19,940 nt of DNA, taken from contig CAYHEC010000050.1 in assembly GCA_964355675.1 (NCBI GenBank), forward strand, positions 1-19,940. Reading direction: 5' to 3'. The position numbers and the translations under genes are program-made. Under the pieces are notes generated by a model. The model did not search any database, was not told the DNA's origin, and saw nothing but the letters and a program-made list of their open reading frames with translations. This DNA is from CAMBDS01 sp964355675. Its GTDB lineage: Bacteria; Electryoneota; AABM5-125-24; Hatepunaeales; Hatepunaeaceae. Below are positions 7,067-14,677 of this stretch, piece by piece (within the stretch, counting starts at the first letter, position 1; the number at the start of each line of letters is the position of its first letter).

Positions 7067-7759
7067 TTGAAATTAATTTCCCTTTTTGTCGCCATATTTC
7101 TGGCGGTTTCAGCCATCAATTCCGGAGCCGAAGTGACCTCTTCAGATGACCAGCAGATTGCTCAATTCCGCACAGCCGCCCCCAAGCCGGCAGCTGCCAA
7201 GTACGCACCCCCAACCATGGCAGATGTGGGCGATACGAACGAGGTTGCCGTTATCTCAACCCCAAAGGGTGAAATGGTTCTCGAGTTTTACCCAAAACTC
7301 GCTCCCTTGCACGTCGCCAATTTCAAGAAACTTGCCAAAGCTGGTTTCTATGATGGAACAACCTTCCATCGCGTGGTTCCTGGATTCGTTATCCAGGGCG
7401 GCGATCCTAACAGCAAGGACAGCGATCCTTCCAACGATGGGACAGGCGGTCCCGGGTATTCCGTCAAGGCGGAATTTAACCCGACTCCGCATGAAAAAGG
7501 CATTCTCTCGATGGCGAGAAGTCAGGATGTCAATTCGGCAGGCAGTCAGTTTTTCGTCTGTCTCGGAAAAGCCGCGAGCCTGGACAATAAATATACTGTT
7601 TTTGGCAAGATAATAAAGGGAATTGACGTTGTCGATGCTATCGGAAAACAGAAGCGCGATCCATCGAATCCTCAGGACAGGGCCGCTCCAGCAGTTGTCA
7701 TGAGTAAAGTGAAGATCGTCAATCGATCAACGATCACCGGTCTTGACGCCAAAAAGTAA
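7067..7759 (+). CDS. Secreted cyclophilin-type peptidyl-prolyl cis-trans isomerase
   Basis: Catalyses proline cis-trans isomerisation and probably assists folding outside the cytoplasm. The ORF opens at ATG 7001, but the TTG at 7067 is a better start: it follows AGGAGAAG (7057-7064) at proper spacing and yields MKLISLFVAIFLAVSAINSG, a normal signal peptide. From 7067 the product is 230 residues. The cyclophilin domain covers the last two thirds, with hallmark segments FHRVVPGFVIQGGDP, ILSMAR and SAGSQFF and the GIDVVD end motif. The 3' end overlaps the subtilase gene by 17 bases, so the two are probably one transcript. Substrates are unknown. Confidence 0.92.
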   Translation: MKLISLFVAIFLAVSAINSGAEVTSSDDQQIAQFRTAAPKPAAAKYAPPTMADVGDTNEVAVISTPKGEMVLEFYPKLAPLHVANFKKLAKAGFYDGTTFHRVVPGFVIQGGDPNSKDSDPSNDGTGGPGYSVKAEFNPTPHEKGILSMARSQDVNSAGSQFFVCLGKAASLDNKYTVFGKIIKGIDVVDAIGKQKRDPSNPQDRAAPAVVMSKVKIVNRSTITGLDAKK

Positions 7760-9545
7760 AACATACGTCGCAATTTGGGTTGTAACGGCTCTTTTTGCGA
7801 CGGTTGTGGCAACCGCGAAAGCCAGTGACTTCGGTTCTCGCGTATCTCCTCGCACAACCGGACGGACTTGGCTCTATCTCGAGCCAGAAGATATTTCCAC
7901 CGACGAGCTGAACAGCCGACTTGAAGAGGCTTCCCGGCAGTTGACTCCTCGCGCCCGGGCAAGACGCGCCAAGACGCTCGGCTATCCGTGGGTCAGAGCC
8001 TGCGACTTGCCACCTTCGTCCGAACGACTTCGTGCTATCGAAGCGACCGGCTGTCGTGTGGTGCGAGTCGTTCGGTATGTGAATGCGGTTGTCGTTGAGG
8101 GAAGCGAGCAGTCGATTGCCTATGCTGAGGCACTATCTTTTGTCAGTGAAGCCAAACCGGTGATGAAGTTTGCGTCTTTCAGTACAAGGAATGACTTGGC
8201 GAGCGGTTTTTCAAACCGCTCTGACTCATTTCAACGGCAAGAGCGGACTGAAAGTCCGCTCTCCAAGACAGCTCCGGGTCTGCAAGAGCGGACTAAAAGT
8301 CCGCCCTCCAAGAACGCGCTTAATCCTGCCGACCGCGGCGGGTCGGCAGTGGAAATCGCCGACAACGCTGACTATGGCCAATCGCTCCCTCAAAGCCTGA
8401 TGGTCAACATCCCCGACGCTCATGCCGAAGGGTATCATGGCGAAGGCGTTCTGATCGGCGTACAGGACACCGGGTTCGAAATTCGCCGACACCGTTGCTA
8501 CCGTACCATCGACGTAATAGCCGCCTTCGACTTCCTGAATGGCGATGGAAATGTATTCGATGAAGACGATCTGGGCAGTAGCCAACACGGCACGAGAACG
8601 CTGTCTGTAATCGCCGGGCTTGACACCGGTAACTATATCGGCGCGGCGCCGCTGGCTCAGTTCGTCTTGACCAAAACCGAAAACAGCGAATCAGAAACGC
8701 CTATCGAAGAGGATATCTGGGTCGAAGGACTCTGGTTTCACGACTCGCTCGGCGTCGACGTTCTGAGCTCCTCGCTCTCCTACCGTGACTGGCATGACTA
8801 CCCCGACTACGACGGACGAACAGCGGTGACTTCGCGGGCGGCGGATTCCGCCTTTGCGGCGGGAGTAGTAATTGTCAACTCGATGGGAAATACCGGGTAT
8901 AATGCTTATCCCGAAAATAAGTTAGGCGCTCCAGCCGACGCACGGGGAGTGATCTCGGTCGGAGGCGTGATGCGGGACTCGAGCCGGTGGCAGAGCTCCT
9001 CGCAGGGCCCCACCTACGATGGACGGATTAAGCCCGATGTGGTTGCTCAGTCGAGCCTTGTTTATACCGCAAGTACCTCTGATAATGTAAGCTATGCCGG
9101 CAGGAGCGGTACATCGTTTTCTACGCCGACGGTAGCCGGAGTTGTGGCGCTCGTCATTCAAGCAAATCCCGAGCTGACCTCTCAGCAGGTGATGGACATC
9201 ATGCATCGGACTTCAAGCCGGGCAGATTCGCCGGATACTCTGACAGGCTACGGGATTGTCGATGCGCTCGCGGCGGTGATGTTGGCAGAAGAAATGGAAG
9301 TTGCATGGGAGCCTTCGCCGGAGGCTCACAGCCTTTTTGCCCTTTACCCTAATCCGACGAATGGGAAGGCGATGATCTTCAGGCTTGGTTTGGACAATAG
9401 TCCGTTTGAATTGCGAGACATCAACGGCAGAATGGTCGAGGCTGAGATGACCAGCGGGTCGATTGATCTGGATGGCTTTCCGGCAGGAAGTTACTGGATC
9501 GGTTCGACGCGTGTCGGCTGGCGGAGATTGGTTTTGTTGAAGTAA
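7743..9545 (+). CDS. Secreted subtilisin-like (S8) serine protease with C-terminal type IX-like sorting domain
   Basis: 600 residues from a TTG start overlapping the previous gene by 17 bases; the ribosome site is weak. A signal peptide (residues 1-27) is followed by a pro-region (~30-150) and a repeat-derived linker (~153-205). The catalytic domain is S8, with Asp242 (VQDTG), His282 (SSQHGT), oxyanion Asn383 and Ser458 (GTSFSTP). The C-terminal ~70 residues contain LYPNPTNG, a GRMV-type strand and a PAGSYWI segment, the pattern of sorting domains read by type IX secretion in FCB bacteria. Expected to be an extracellular or surface endoprotease. The oddity is the linker, encoded by four palindromic repeats that are otherwise intergenic; these add no motif and fall between pro-region and catalytic domain. 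Confidence 0.93.
   Translation: MTPKSKTYVAIWVVTALFATVVATAKASDFGSRVSPRTTGRTWLYLEPEDISTDELNSRLEEASRQLTPRARARRAKTLGYPWVRACDLPPSSERLRAIEATGCRVVRVVRYVNAVVVEGSEQSIAYAEALSFVSEAKPVMKFASFSTRNDLASGFSNRSDSFQRQERTESPLSKTAPGLQERTKSPPSKNALNPADRGGSAVEIADNADYGQSLPQSLMVNIPDAHAEGYHGEGVLIGVQDTGFEIRRHRCYRTIDVIAAFDFLNGDGNVFDEDDLGSSQHGTRTLSVIAGLDTGNYIGAAPLAQFVLTKTENSESETPIEEDIWVEGLWFHDSLGVDVLSSSLSYRDWHDYPDYDGRTAVTSRAADSAFAAGVVIVNSMGNTGYNAYPENKLGAPADARGVISVGGVMRDSSRWQSSSQGPTYDGRIKPDVVAQSSLVYTASTSDNVSYAGRSGTSFSTPTVAGVVALVIQANPELTSQQVMDIMHRTSSRADSPDTLTGYGIVDALAAVMLAEEMEVAWEPSPEAHSLFALYPNPTNGKAMIFRLGLDNSPFELRDINGRMVEAEMTSGSIDLDGFPAGSYWIGSTRVGWRRLVLLK
8201..8350. repeat. Cluster of four palindromic repeats inside the subtilase reading frame
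   Basis: The hairpins are 8201-8221 (GAGCGGTTT, loop TTC, AAACCGCTC), 8241-8261 (GAGCGGACT, loop GAA, AGTCCGCTC), 8286-8307 (GCGGACT, loop AAA, AGTCCGC with flanks) and 8327-8348 (TGCCGACC, 6-base loop, GGTCGGCA). The first three belong with the copies at 19786-19907, and GAGCGGACTGAAAGTCCGC is identical at 8241 and 19887. The fourth matches the intergenic copy at 9836-9857 nearly exactly. The frame stays open through all four. Confidence 0.85.
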
Positions 9546-9577
9546 CTTAGTTTCTTATTCCGATAAATTGCATCTCA

Positions 9578-9857
9578 TCCCGAGGCAAGTCGGGATCCAT
9601 TCCTCTCATCATTCCGGCGAAAGCCGGATTCTTTGTGTTAAAAAATTGCGCCGTCGCCTTGACGGCGTTACCTTTTTTGGATGGTGGAAAATCTCCGCGA
9701 ATCTTCCGTCGCCCCCCCGTGGGCGACGGGGTGGTTGCAAGTAACCGCCGACGACGGGGCGTCGGCGGAAGAAAACCCAAAGCCCCAATGCCAGCCCGCC
9801 GCGGCTGGCAGTAATTAGAACGACGTAAACAGTTCTGCCGACCACGGCGGGTCGGCA
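9578..9857. repeat. Intergenic cluster of seven short hairpins between the protease and smpB
   Basis: Stems are at 9578-9595 (TCCCGA), 9613-9628 (TCCGGC with GAAA loop), 9649-9667 (CGCCGTC), 9706-9729 (CCGTCGCCC, 6-base loop), 9745-9768 (CCGCCGACG, 6-base loop), 9789-9810 (TGCCAGCC, 6-base loop) and 9836-9857 (TGCCGACC, 6-base loop). The last four share a layout of an 8-9 bp stem and a 6-base loop but have different stem sequences, as expected of compensating change. The 9546-9901 stretch has no supported gene. Confidence 0.8.
9649..9678 (+). terminator. Possible rho-independent terminator after the protease gene
   Basis: The stem CGCCGTC/GACGGCG with loop GCCTT (9649-9667) is followed, after TTACC, by six T (9673-9678). 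The T run is not directly at the stem base, and the hairpin may simply be one of the surrounding repeats. Confidence 0.3.
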
Positions 9858-9869
9858 GTGGAAGAACTC

Positions 9870-9897
9870 CCAAAGCCTAAAGCCCAGAGCCCAAAGC
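9870..9897. repeat. Four heptanucleotide repeats immediately upstream of the smpB start
   Basis: CCAAAGC, CTAAAGC, CCAGAGC and CCAAAGC run head to tail from 9870 to 9897 and end four bases before the smpB ATG. They occupy the position where a ribosome binding site would be expected, and no Shine-Dalgarno sequence is visible. Confidence 0.75.
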
Positions 9898-9901
9898 CCC
9901 T

Positions 9902-10381
9902 ATGTCCGAAGAAAACGCCAATAAAATAGTCGGCCGCAACAAGAAGGCGAGCTTCAAGTACGAACTTGTCTCGCGCATCGAGTGCGGCATCGTGCTGACC
10001 GGTAGCGAAGTGAAGTCGCTCAGGGCGGGGCGCGTCGGCTTCGAGGATGCTCACGCGGTAATCGAGAACGGCAAGGTGATCCTGAAGAGCCTGCACATCC
10101 CGCCTTACGACAAGGCTCGCGGCGGCGGGCACGAGGCTACAGCCGAGCGGCCTCTGCTCCTGAACAAGTCCGAGATCCGCAAGCTGAAATTCAAGGTCAA
10201 TGAGAAAGGGATGACGCTGATCCCGACGATGGTTTATTTCAAGAAAGGCTGGGCGAAGGTGGAGCTTGCCCTCGCCATCGGCAAGCGGCAGTACGACAAA
10301 CGCCAGACGATTAAGGAGCGCGAGAACAAGCGGGAGATGGATCGGGTGAGGAAGATTAGACGGGGAGTTGAAGGGAAATGA
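9902..10381 (+). CDS. smpB: SsrA-binding protein SmpB
   Basis: Binds tmRNA and delivers it to stalled ribosomes for trans-translation. The 159 residues are the normal family length. Recognisable segments are NKKASFKYE at the start, ECGIVLTGSEVKSLR, ENGKVILKSLHIPPY and the basic C-terminal tail (KRQYDKRQTIKERENKREMDR) that enters the mRNA channel. The ATG at 9902 is the only sensible start but lacks a purine-rich ribosome site, having a 7-bp repeat array directly before it. No ssrA gene was recognised in the window. Confidence 0.96.
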   Translation: MSEENANKIVGRNKKASFKYELVSRIECGIVLTGSEVKSLRAGRVGFEDAHAVIENGKVILKSLHIPPYDKARGGGHEATAERPLLLNKSEIRKLKFKVNEKGMTLIPTMVYFKKGWAKVELALAIGKRQYDKRQTIKERENKREMDRVRKIRRGVEGK

Positions 10382-10450
10382 ACCCCATCGCACAACAATG
10401 TCTTATTATTCTTATTATTCAAGTAAATAACAAAAAATTAGGGAATTTAT

Positions 10451-11701
10451 ATGCAAGCAAAGCCGAGTTCCATTCCGTCAAGAACGGACAGAGTACCAGC
10501 GAGAATTCTGTACCTCAAAGTTGAGAATTACCGCGCCCTTCGTTCTGTGGAATTCAGAGACATCACGCCAATGATGGCTCTTCTTGGTCCAAACGGAAGC
10601 GGCAAATCAACAGTTTTTGACGTCTTCAATTTTCTATCAGAGTGCTTTCAATACGGACTCAGACACGCTTGGGATAGGCGGGGGAGATCGAAGGAAATCA
10701 AAACTCGTGGATCCGATGGCCCTGTCGTAATTGAGCTTAAATACAAGGAAAGTCCTTCTTTCCCAATCATTACATACCATATTGCAATCGACGAGGGAAC
10801 AAAAGGCCCCTATGTCGCTGAAGAATGGCTTACATGGCGTCGGGGGAAACAGCGTGGCAAACCTTTCAGAATTCTGGATTATCGGGAAGGAGAGGGCCGA
10901 GCTATAAGTGGCGCACATCCTGATGATCAAGACACAAGAGTTAACAGTCCCCTTCGCTCACCCGATCTGATAGCTGTTAATACGCTCGGTCAACTTGCAG
11001 ATCACCCGCGAGTTGCAGCCCTTAGGGAATTCATCACTGATTGGTATGTCTCCTATCTCTCGATTGATGAAACACGAGGCCAACCCGAAGCTGGACCTCA
11101 ACATCGCCTAAGCAAATCCGGAGATAATCTGCCAAATGTTGTTCAATTTCTCAAGGAGCAACATCCTGAACAGTTAGAGCGAATATTTAGATCATTGAGA
11201 ATGCGAGTGCCCCGTTTAGAGAAAGTAGTGGCAGATGTGATGCAGGATGGGCGTCTTTTATTGCAAATCAAGGATGCACCTTTTGATAAACCGATACTTT
11301 CGAAATTCACTTCCGATGGAACCTTGAAAATGCTGGCATATCTAACGGTGTTGATGGATCCTGAGCCTCCACAATTCATTGGAATGGAGGAGCCGGAAAA
11401 TTTCCTTCACCCAAAACTGCTCCCCGGATTGGCTGAAGAGTGCATTGCCGCCACAGAACGCTCGCAATTGCTCGTTACTACCCATTCACCCTTCTTCCTG
11501 AATAGCCTTCGTCCAGAACAGGTAAGAGTTTTGTATCGTGATGAAAGTGGTTATACACAGACCATGTGTGTCAAAGACATGCCAAGAATCAAGACTTTTA
11601 TGGAAGAAGGTGCCCAGCTCGGACAACTTTGGATGGAAGGTCAATTCATGCTTGGTGATCCGCTTGATAATTCCGGTGCACCACGATTAAAGGGGATATA
11701 G
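10451..11701 (+). CDS. AAA family (RecF/SMC-like, AAA_21-type) ATPase, candidate defence or nucleic-acid-sensing component
   Basis: 416 residues from an ATG with AGGGA at 10440-10444. Features: Walker A GPNGSGKS (46-53) after an NYRALRSVEF start typical of RecF/OLD-type ATPases; an ABC-signature-like SDGTLKML (288-295); Walker B FIGMEEPE (309-316, with a candidate catalytic Glu); and an H-loop LVTTHSPFF (His345). There is no nuclease domain in the chain. The next gene starts 3 bases after its stop and looks like a DUF4276/TOPRIM-type protein. ATPase-plus-TOPRIM pairs are known from phage defence systems such as PARIS, in which the TOPRIM partner belongs to a different family. By eye the pair is AT-richer than smpB and the first part of tyrS, suggesting acquisition. 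Defence function is inference. Confidence 0.85.
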   Translation: MQAKPSSIPSRTDRVPARILYLKVENYRALRSVEFRDITPMMALLGPNGSGKSTVFDVFNFLSECFQYGLRHAWDRRGRSKEIKTRGSDGPVVIELKYKESPSFPIITYHIAIDEGTKGPYVAEEWLTWRRGKQRGKPFRILDYREGEGRAISGAHPDDQDTRVNSPLRSPDLIAVNTLGQLADHPRVAALREFITDWYVSYLSIDETRGQPEAGPQHRLSKSGDNLPNVVQFLKEQHPEQLERIFRSLRMRVPRLEKVVADVMQDGRLLLQIKDAPFDKPILSKFTSDGTLKMLAYLTVLMDPEPPQFIGMEEPENFLHPKLLPGLAEECIAATERSQLLVTTHSPFFLNSLRPEQVRVLYRDESGYTQTMCVKDMPRIKTFMEEGAQLGQLWMEGQFMLGDPLDNSGAPRLKGI

Positions 11702-11704
11702 ACT

Positions 11705-12334
11705 ATGTCAATTGATCATTTTGAGTTTTTTGTTGAAGAAGAGTCTATGGAAATTTTTCTACAGACTCTTATACCCAAGCTAATCGGAAATATCTTATAT
11801 GGTATTTACCCATTTCAAGGGAAACGAGAACTCTTAGCTCTACTTCCAGATCGTCTTCGTGGATACGCTCGAATGAATGAGCAGAATGGTTGTGTAATAG
11901 TCATTATAGATCGTGATAATAAAGATTGCAAAACGTTGAAGGCAGATCTTGAGAAAATTGCACTGGATGCTGGACTGATTACAAAATCCTCACAAGGAAC
12001 GAACTCTCGATTCCAAGTCATCAATCGGATAGCAATCGAAGAACTTGAAGCATGGTATTTTGGAGATTGGAGTGCGGTGATATCGGCCTACCCAGAAGTA
12101 CCTCCAAGTATCCCAACAAATTCAAAATATTCTAATCCTGATGCAATTCAAGGTGGAACTGAAGAGGCTCTTGAGAAGATATTTCGAAAGGCGGGGTACC
12201 ATAAAAGCGGGTTGCGAAAAAGGGAAGCCGCTCGTGAAATTGTACCCCATATAATTCCATCACGGAACACTTCTAAGAGCTTTCAAGTATTCCGTGATGC
12301 CATCCAACAATTAGTAGCCTCACCCAATGAATAA
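11705..12334 (+). CDS. DUF4276-like protein with TOPRIM-type acidic residues, partner of the AAA ATPase
   Basis: 209 residues. An N-terminal strand ends in Glu11-Glu12 (FFVEEES), followed by a hydrophobic strand ending in Asp69-Arg-Asp71 (VIIDRDNKD), then IEELEAWYFGD. Together these look like DUF4276, a family I recall as TOPRIM-like. A conserved Glu plus DxD is what a metal-dependent TOPRIM nuclease needs. An AAAGGGG site precedes the ATG, which lies 3 bases after the ATPase stop, so the genes form a two-gene unit. Its last 8 bases overlap the tyrS start. The role is unknown; an effector nuclease triggered by the ATPase would fit the arrangement but is not shown. Confidence 0.7.
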   Translation: MSIDHFEFFVEEESMEIFLQTLIPKLIGNILYGIYPFQGKRELLALLPDRLRGYARMNEQNGCVIVIIDRDNKDCKTLKADLEKIALDAGLITKSSQGTNSRFQVINRIAIEELEAWYFGDWSAVISAYPEVPPSIPTNSKYSNPDAIQGGTEEALEKIFRKAGYHKSGLRKREAAREIVPHIIPSRNTSKSFQVFRDAIQQLVASPNE

Positions 12335-13565
12335 CTTCTTACCCGCAACCGAACAACTTGCCATCCTGAAAGACTCCGTCCCGCCGATAGAGATCATCGA
12401 CGAAGCGGAGCTGTTGGATAGGCTCGAAAAATCGCGCGCCGAAAACCGCCCGCTGATCGTCAAGCAAGGCTTCGACGCCTCCGCGCCCGACCTGCACATC
12501 GGTCACGCTGTCTCGATCTGGAAGCTGAAAACCTTCCAGGACCTGGGTCACACCGTCGTCTTCCTGATCGGCGACTTCACCGCCATGATCGGCGATCCGA
12601 CCGGCAAGTCGAAGACCCGGCCTCGCCTCACCCGCGAGCAAGTCCTTGTCAACTCGGAGACTTACAAGCAACAGGTCTTCAAGATCCTCGATCCCGCCAA
12701 GACCGTCATCCGCTTCAATAGCGAGTGGCACGCGTCTCGCGATGTCTATCAGTTCCTCGAACTGACCAGCCACATGACCGTCCACCGGATGATCGAGCGC
12801 GATGACTTCTGGAAACGCTTTCAAGCCGATCAGCCGATTTCGCTGTTGGAATTCCTCTACCCGCTGGTGCAGGCGTATGACTCGGTGGCGCTGAAGGCCG
12901 ACGTGGAGCTTGGCGGCAGCGACCAGCGCTTCAACCTGATGCTGACGCGGCAGATCCAGCGAGCTTATGGACTTGAGCCTCAGGTCAACTTCCTGATGCC
13001 CTTGTTGAAGGGGCTTGACGGCAACGACAAGATGTCGAAGAGCCTCGGCAATTACATCGGCGTTACGGACGAGGCGGAGGATATGTACGGGAAGGTGATG
13101 AGCATTTCGGATGAGATGCTGGAGGAGTACTTTGTCCTCGCGTCGGGGCTGGAGGAGGTTAAGGCTAAGGTTGAGGCTAAGAGTGATCCGTACAGCGCAA
13201 AGCATAGACTGGCAAGTTTGATCACAGCGAGGTATCACAGAGAAGTGGTTGCGCTTTCAGCGGCGGAGACGTTCAAGGCGCGGTTTTCCAAAAGAATAGG
13301 AAAAACGATAGAAGAGGCTCGAGAGCAAGATACGGTTATTAAAGCATTTCCTGGCGAGCCCCTTTTCAAATTGATTTACAGAGCGCAAGCGGCATCATCT
13401 GGAAGCGAGGCTAATCGTCTTATCAAGTCGAATGCGGTCGAAGTTGATGGACAGAAAATAGACCCATCGCTTGGTTCTATCGAACTTAATCCTTCTTATT
13501 CACATCTCGTTAAAGTTGGGAAATTACGTTATTTTGTCGTAGATCCGCCATCGACAAATGAATAA
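12327..13565 (+). CDS. tyrS: Tyrosyl-tRNA synthetase
   Basis: Charges tRNA-Tyr. 412 residues with a class I synthetase core: GFDASAPDLHIGH (HIGH at 57-60), GGSDQRFNL in the tyrosine pocket region, KMSKS at 235-239, and a C-terminal S4-like RNA-binding domain (~345-405, EANRLIKSNAVEVDGQ). This is the HIGH-type (TyrZ-like) subgroup. The ATG lies inside the end of the DUF4276-like gene (8-base overlap) with no clear ribosome site, and its end overlaps rhuM by 8 bases. By eye, codon choice is strongly GC-ending up to about 13180-13240 and then shifts to AT-rich codons through the S4 domain. That suggests a mosaic gene or relaxed codon bias. Confidence 0.95.
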   Translation: MNNFLPATEQLAILKDSVPPIEIIDEAELLDRLEKSRAENRPLIVKQGFDASAPDLHIGHAVSIWKLKTFQDLGHTVVFLIGDFTAMIGDPTGKSKTRPRLTREQVLVNSETYKQQVFKILDPAKTVIRFNSEWHASRDVYQFLELTSHMTVHRMIERDDFWKRFQADQPISLLEFLYPLVQAYDSVALKADVELGGSDQRFNLMLTRQIQRAYGLEPQVNFLMPLLKGLDGNDKMSKSLGNYIGVTDEAEDMYGKVMSISDEMLEEYFVLASGLEEVKAKVEAKSDPYSAKHRLASLITARYHREVVALSAAETFKARFSKRIGKTIEEAREQDTVIKAFPGEPLFKLIYRAQAASSGSEANRLIKSNAVEVDGQKIDPSLGSIELNPSYSHLVKVGKLRYFVVDPPSTNE

Positions 13566-14604
13566 GAAACGCACGATGGAGTCCTATCTTGAGAAACCGG
13601 AGCATGGCCAAATCCTGTTCTACCAGTCCGAAGATGGTCACAGCCATATCGAGGTGCGAGTTCAGGACGAGACTGTCTGGCTTTCGCAACGGGGTTTGTC
13701 TGAACTCTATCAGGTTGAAGTTCATACAATTAATGAACATCTTCAAAACATTTATAACGAAGGTGAACTCGACCGAAATCGAACTATTCGGAAATTCCGA
13801 ATAGTTCGATTTGAGGGATCGCGTGAAGTAGAAAGGGAAGTCGCTCATGTCAACCTTCAGGCAATTCTGTCGGTTGGCTATCGGGTGAGATCTCACCGAG
13901 GCACGCAATTCCGGCGCTGGGCTACTGAGCGGCTCCACGATTATCTTGTCAAAGGCTTTGCTCTCGACGACAAACGCCTGAAAGAAATGAAAAATATCGG
14001 GCAGGATTATTTCGACGAACTTCTTGAACGCATCCGCGAGATACGCGCCTCAGAGAAGCGGTTCTACAAGCGGATACTCGATCTCTATGCAATTTCGATT
14101 GACTATGATCCCAATACAGAAGAAAGCCACCGTTTTTTTGCATCCGTCCAGAATAAGCTCCATTTTGCTGTCACCCACAAGACTGCCGCGGAGCTGATCG
14201 CTGAACGGGCAGACTCGTCCAAGCCGAACATGGGGCTTACGACATGGAAGGGGGCAAAGGTTCGTAGAGGGGACGTGACCGTAGCCAAGAATTACCTCAA
14301 CGCCGACGAGATCTCCGAGCTGAACCGCATCGTGAATATGTATCTGGACTACGCCGAAGACCAAGCCAAGCGCCACAATCCAGTCACTATGAAGGACTGG
14401 CGAGAGAAGCTGGATGCCTTCCTGAAGTTCAACGAGCGGGAAATCCTGGATAATTTGGGGCAGGTTGCTCATGAAGTAGCGGAAACATTAGCCTTGAGTG
14501 AGTTTGATAAGTACGATGCCGTTAGAAGTTTAACTGAGTCCGACGATGAAGAGCATGAATTGGAGAAGGCAATTACCAAACTCAAGAGAAAAAGAGAAAA
14601 GTAG
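13558..14604 (+). CDS. RhuM-family protein
   Basis: 348 residues resembling the virulence-associated RhuM family (first named in Salmonella SPI-3). The N-terminal region (about 30-75) has VWLSQRGLSELYQVEVHTINEHL, a helix-turn-helix-like segment. Next come EGSREVEREVAHVNL and ILSVGYRVRSHRGTQFRRWAT, typical of RhuM and related phage KilA/Bro-like N-domains. The rest is helical with a charged Lys/Glu tail. Molecular function is unknown; members are common in mobile and restriction/defence regions. The ATG overlaps the tyrS end by 8 bases. A perfect 37-bp palindrome lies within the gene at 13776-13812. It closes a block with the AAA/DUF4276 pair that looks acquired. Confidence 0.85.
   Translation: MNKKRTMESYLEKPEHGQILFYQSEDGHSHIEVRVQDETVWLSQRGLSELYQVEVHTINEHLQNIYNEGELDRNRTIRKFRIVRFEGSREVEREVAHVNLQAILSVGYRVRSHRGTQFRRWATERLHDYLVKGFALDDKRLKEMKNIGQDYFDELLERIREIRASEKRFYKRILDLYAISIDYDPNTEESHRFFASVQNKLHFAVTHKTAAELIAERADSSKPNMGLTTWKGAKVRRGDVTVAKNYLNADEISELNRIVNMYLDYAEDQAKRHNPVTMKDWREKLDAFLKFNEREILDNLGQVAHEVAETLALSEFDKYDAVRSLTESDDEEHELEKAITKLKRKREK
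13776..13812. repeat. Perfect 37-bp palindrome (18-bp arms) inside rhuM
   Basis: The left arm AAATCGAACTATTCGGAA (13776-13793), one central A (13794) and the exact reverse complement (13795-13812). The match stops at the flanking G/G pair. It lies within codons for the conserved stretch between GELDRNRT and RFEGSRE. Confidence 0.9.
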
Positions 14605-14677
14605 TCGGGCAGTCAGATCATCCCGATCACGAAAATGTAATTATATCTCCTTCCAACCTGAAGTTCAGGAGTAATCT

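Noticed and set aside
9815..10393. 192-residue minus-strand open frame opposite smpB
   Set aside because: smpB on the plus strand is unmistakable and normal in length; the opposite frame extends into repeats.
12339..13238. 299-residue open frame on the minus strand opposite tyrS
   Set aside because: It is a by-product of GC-ending codons in tyrS; the product has no recognisable family and ends where tyrS codon usage shifts.
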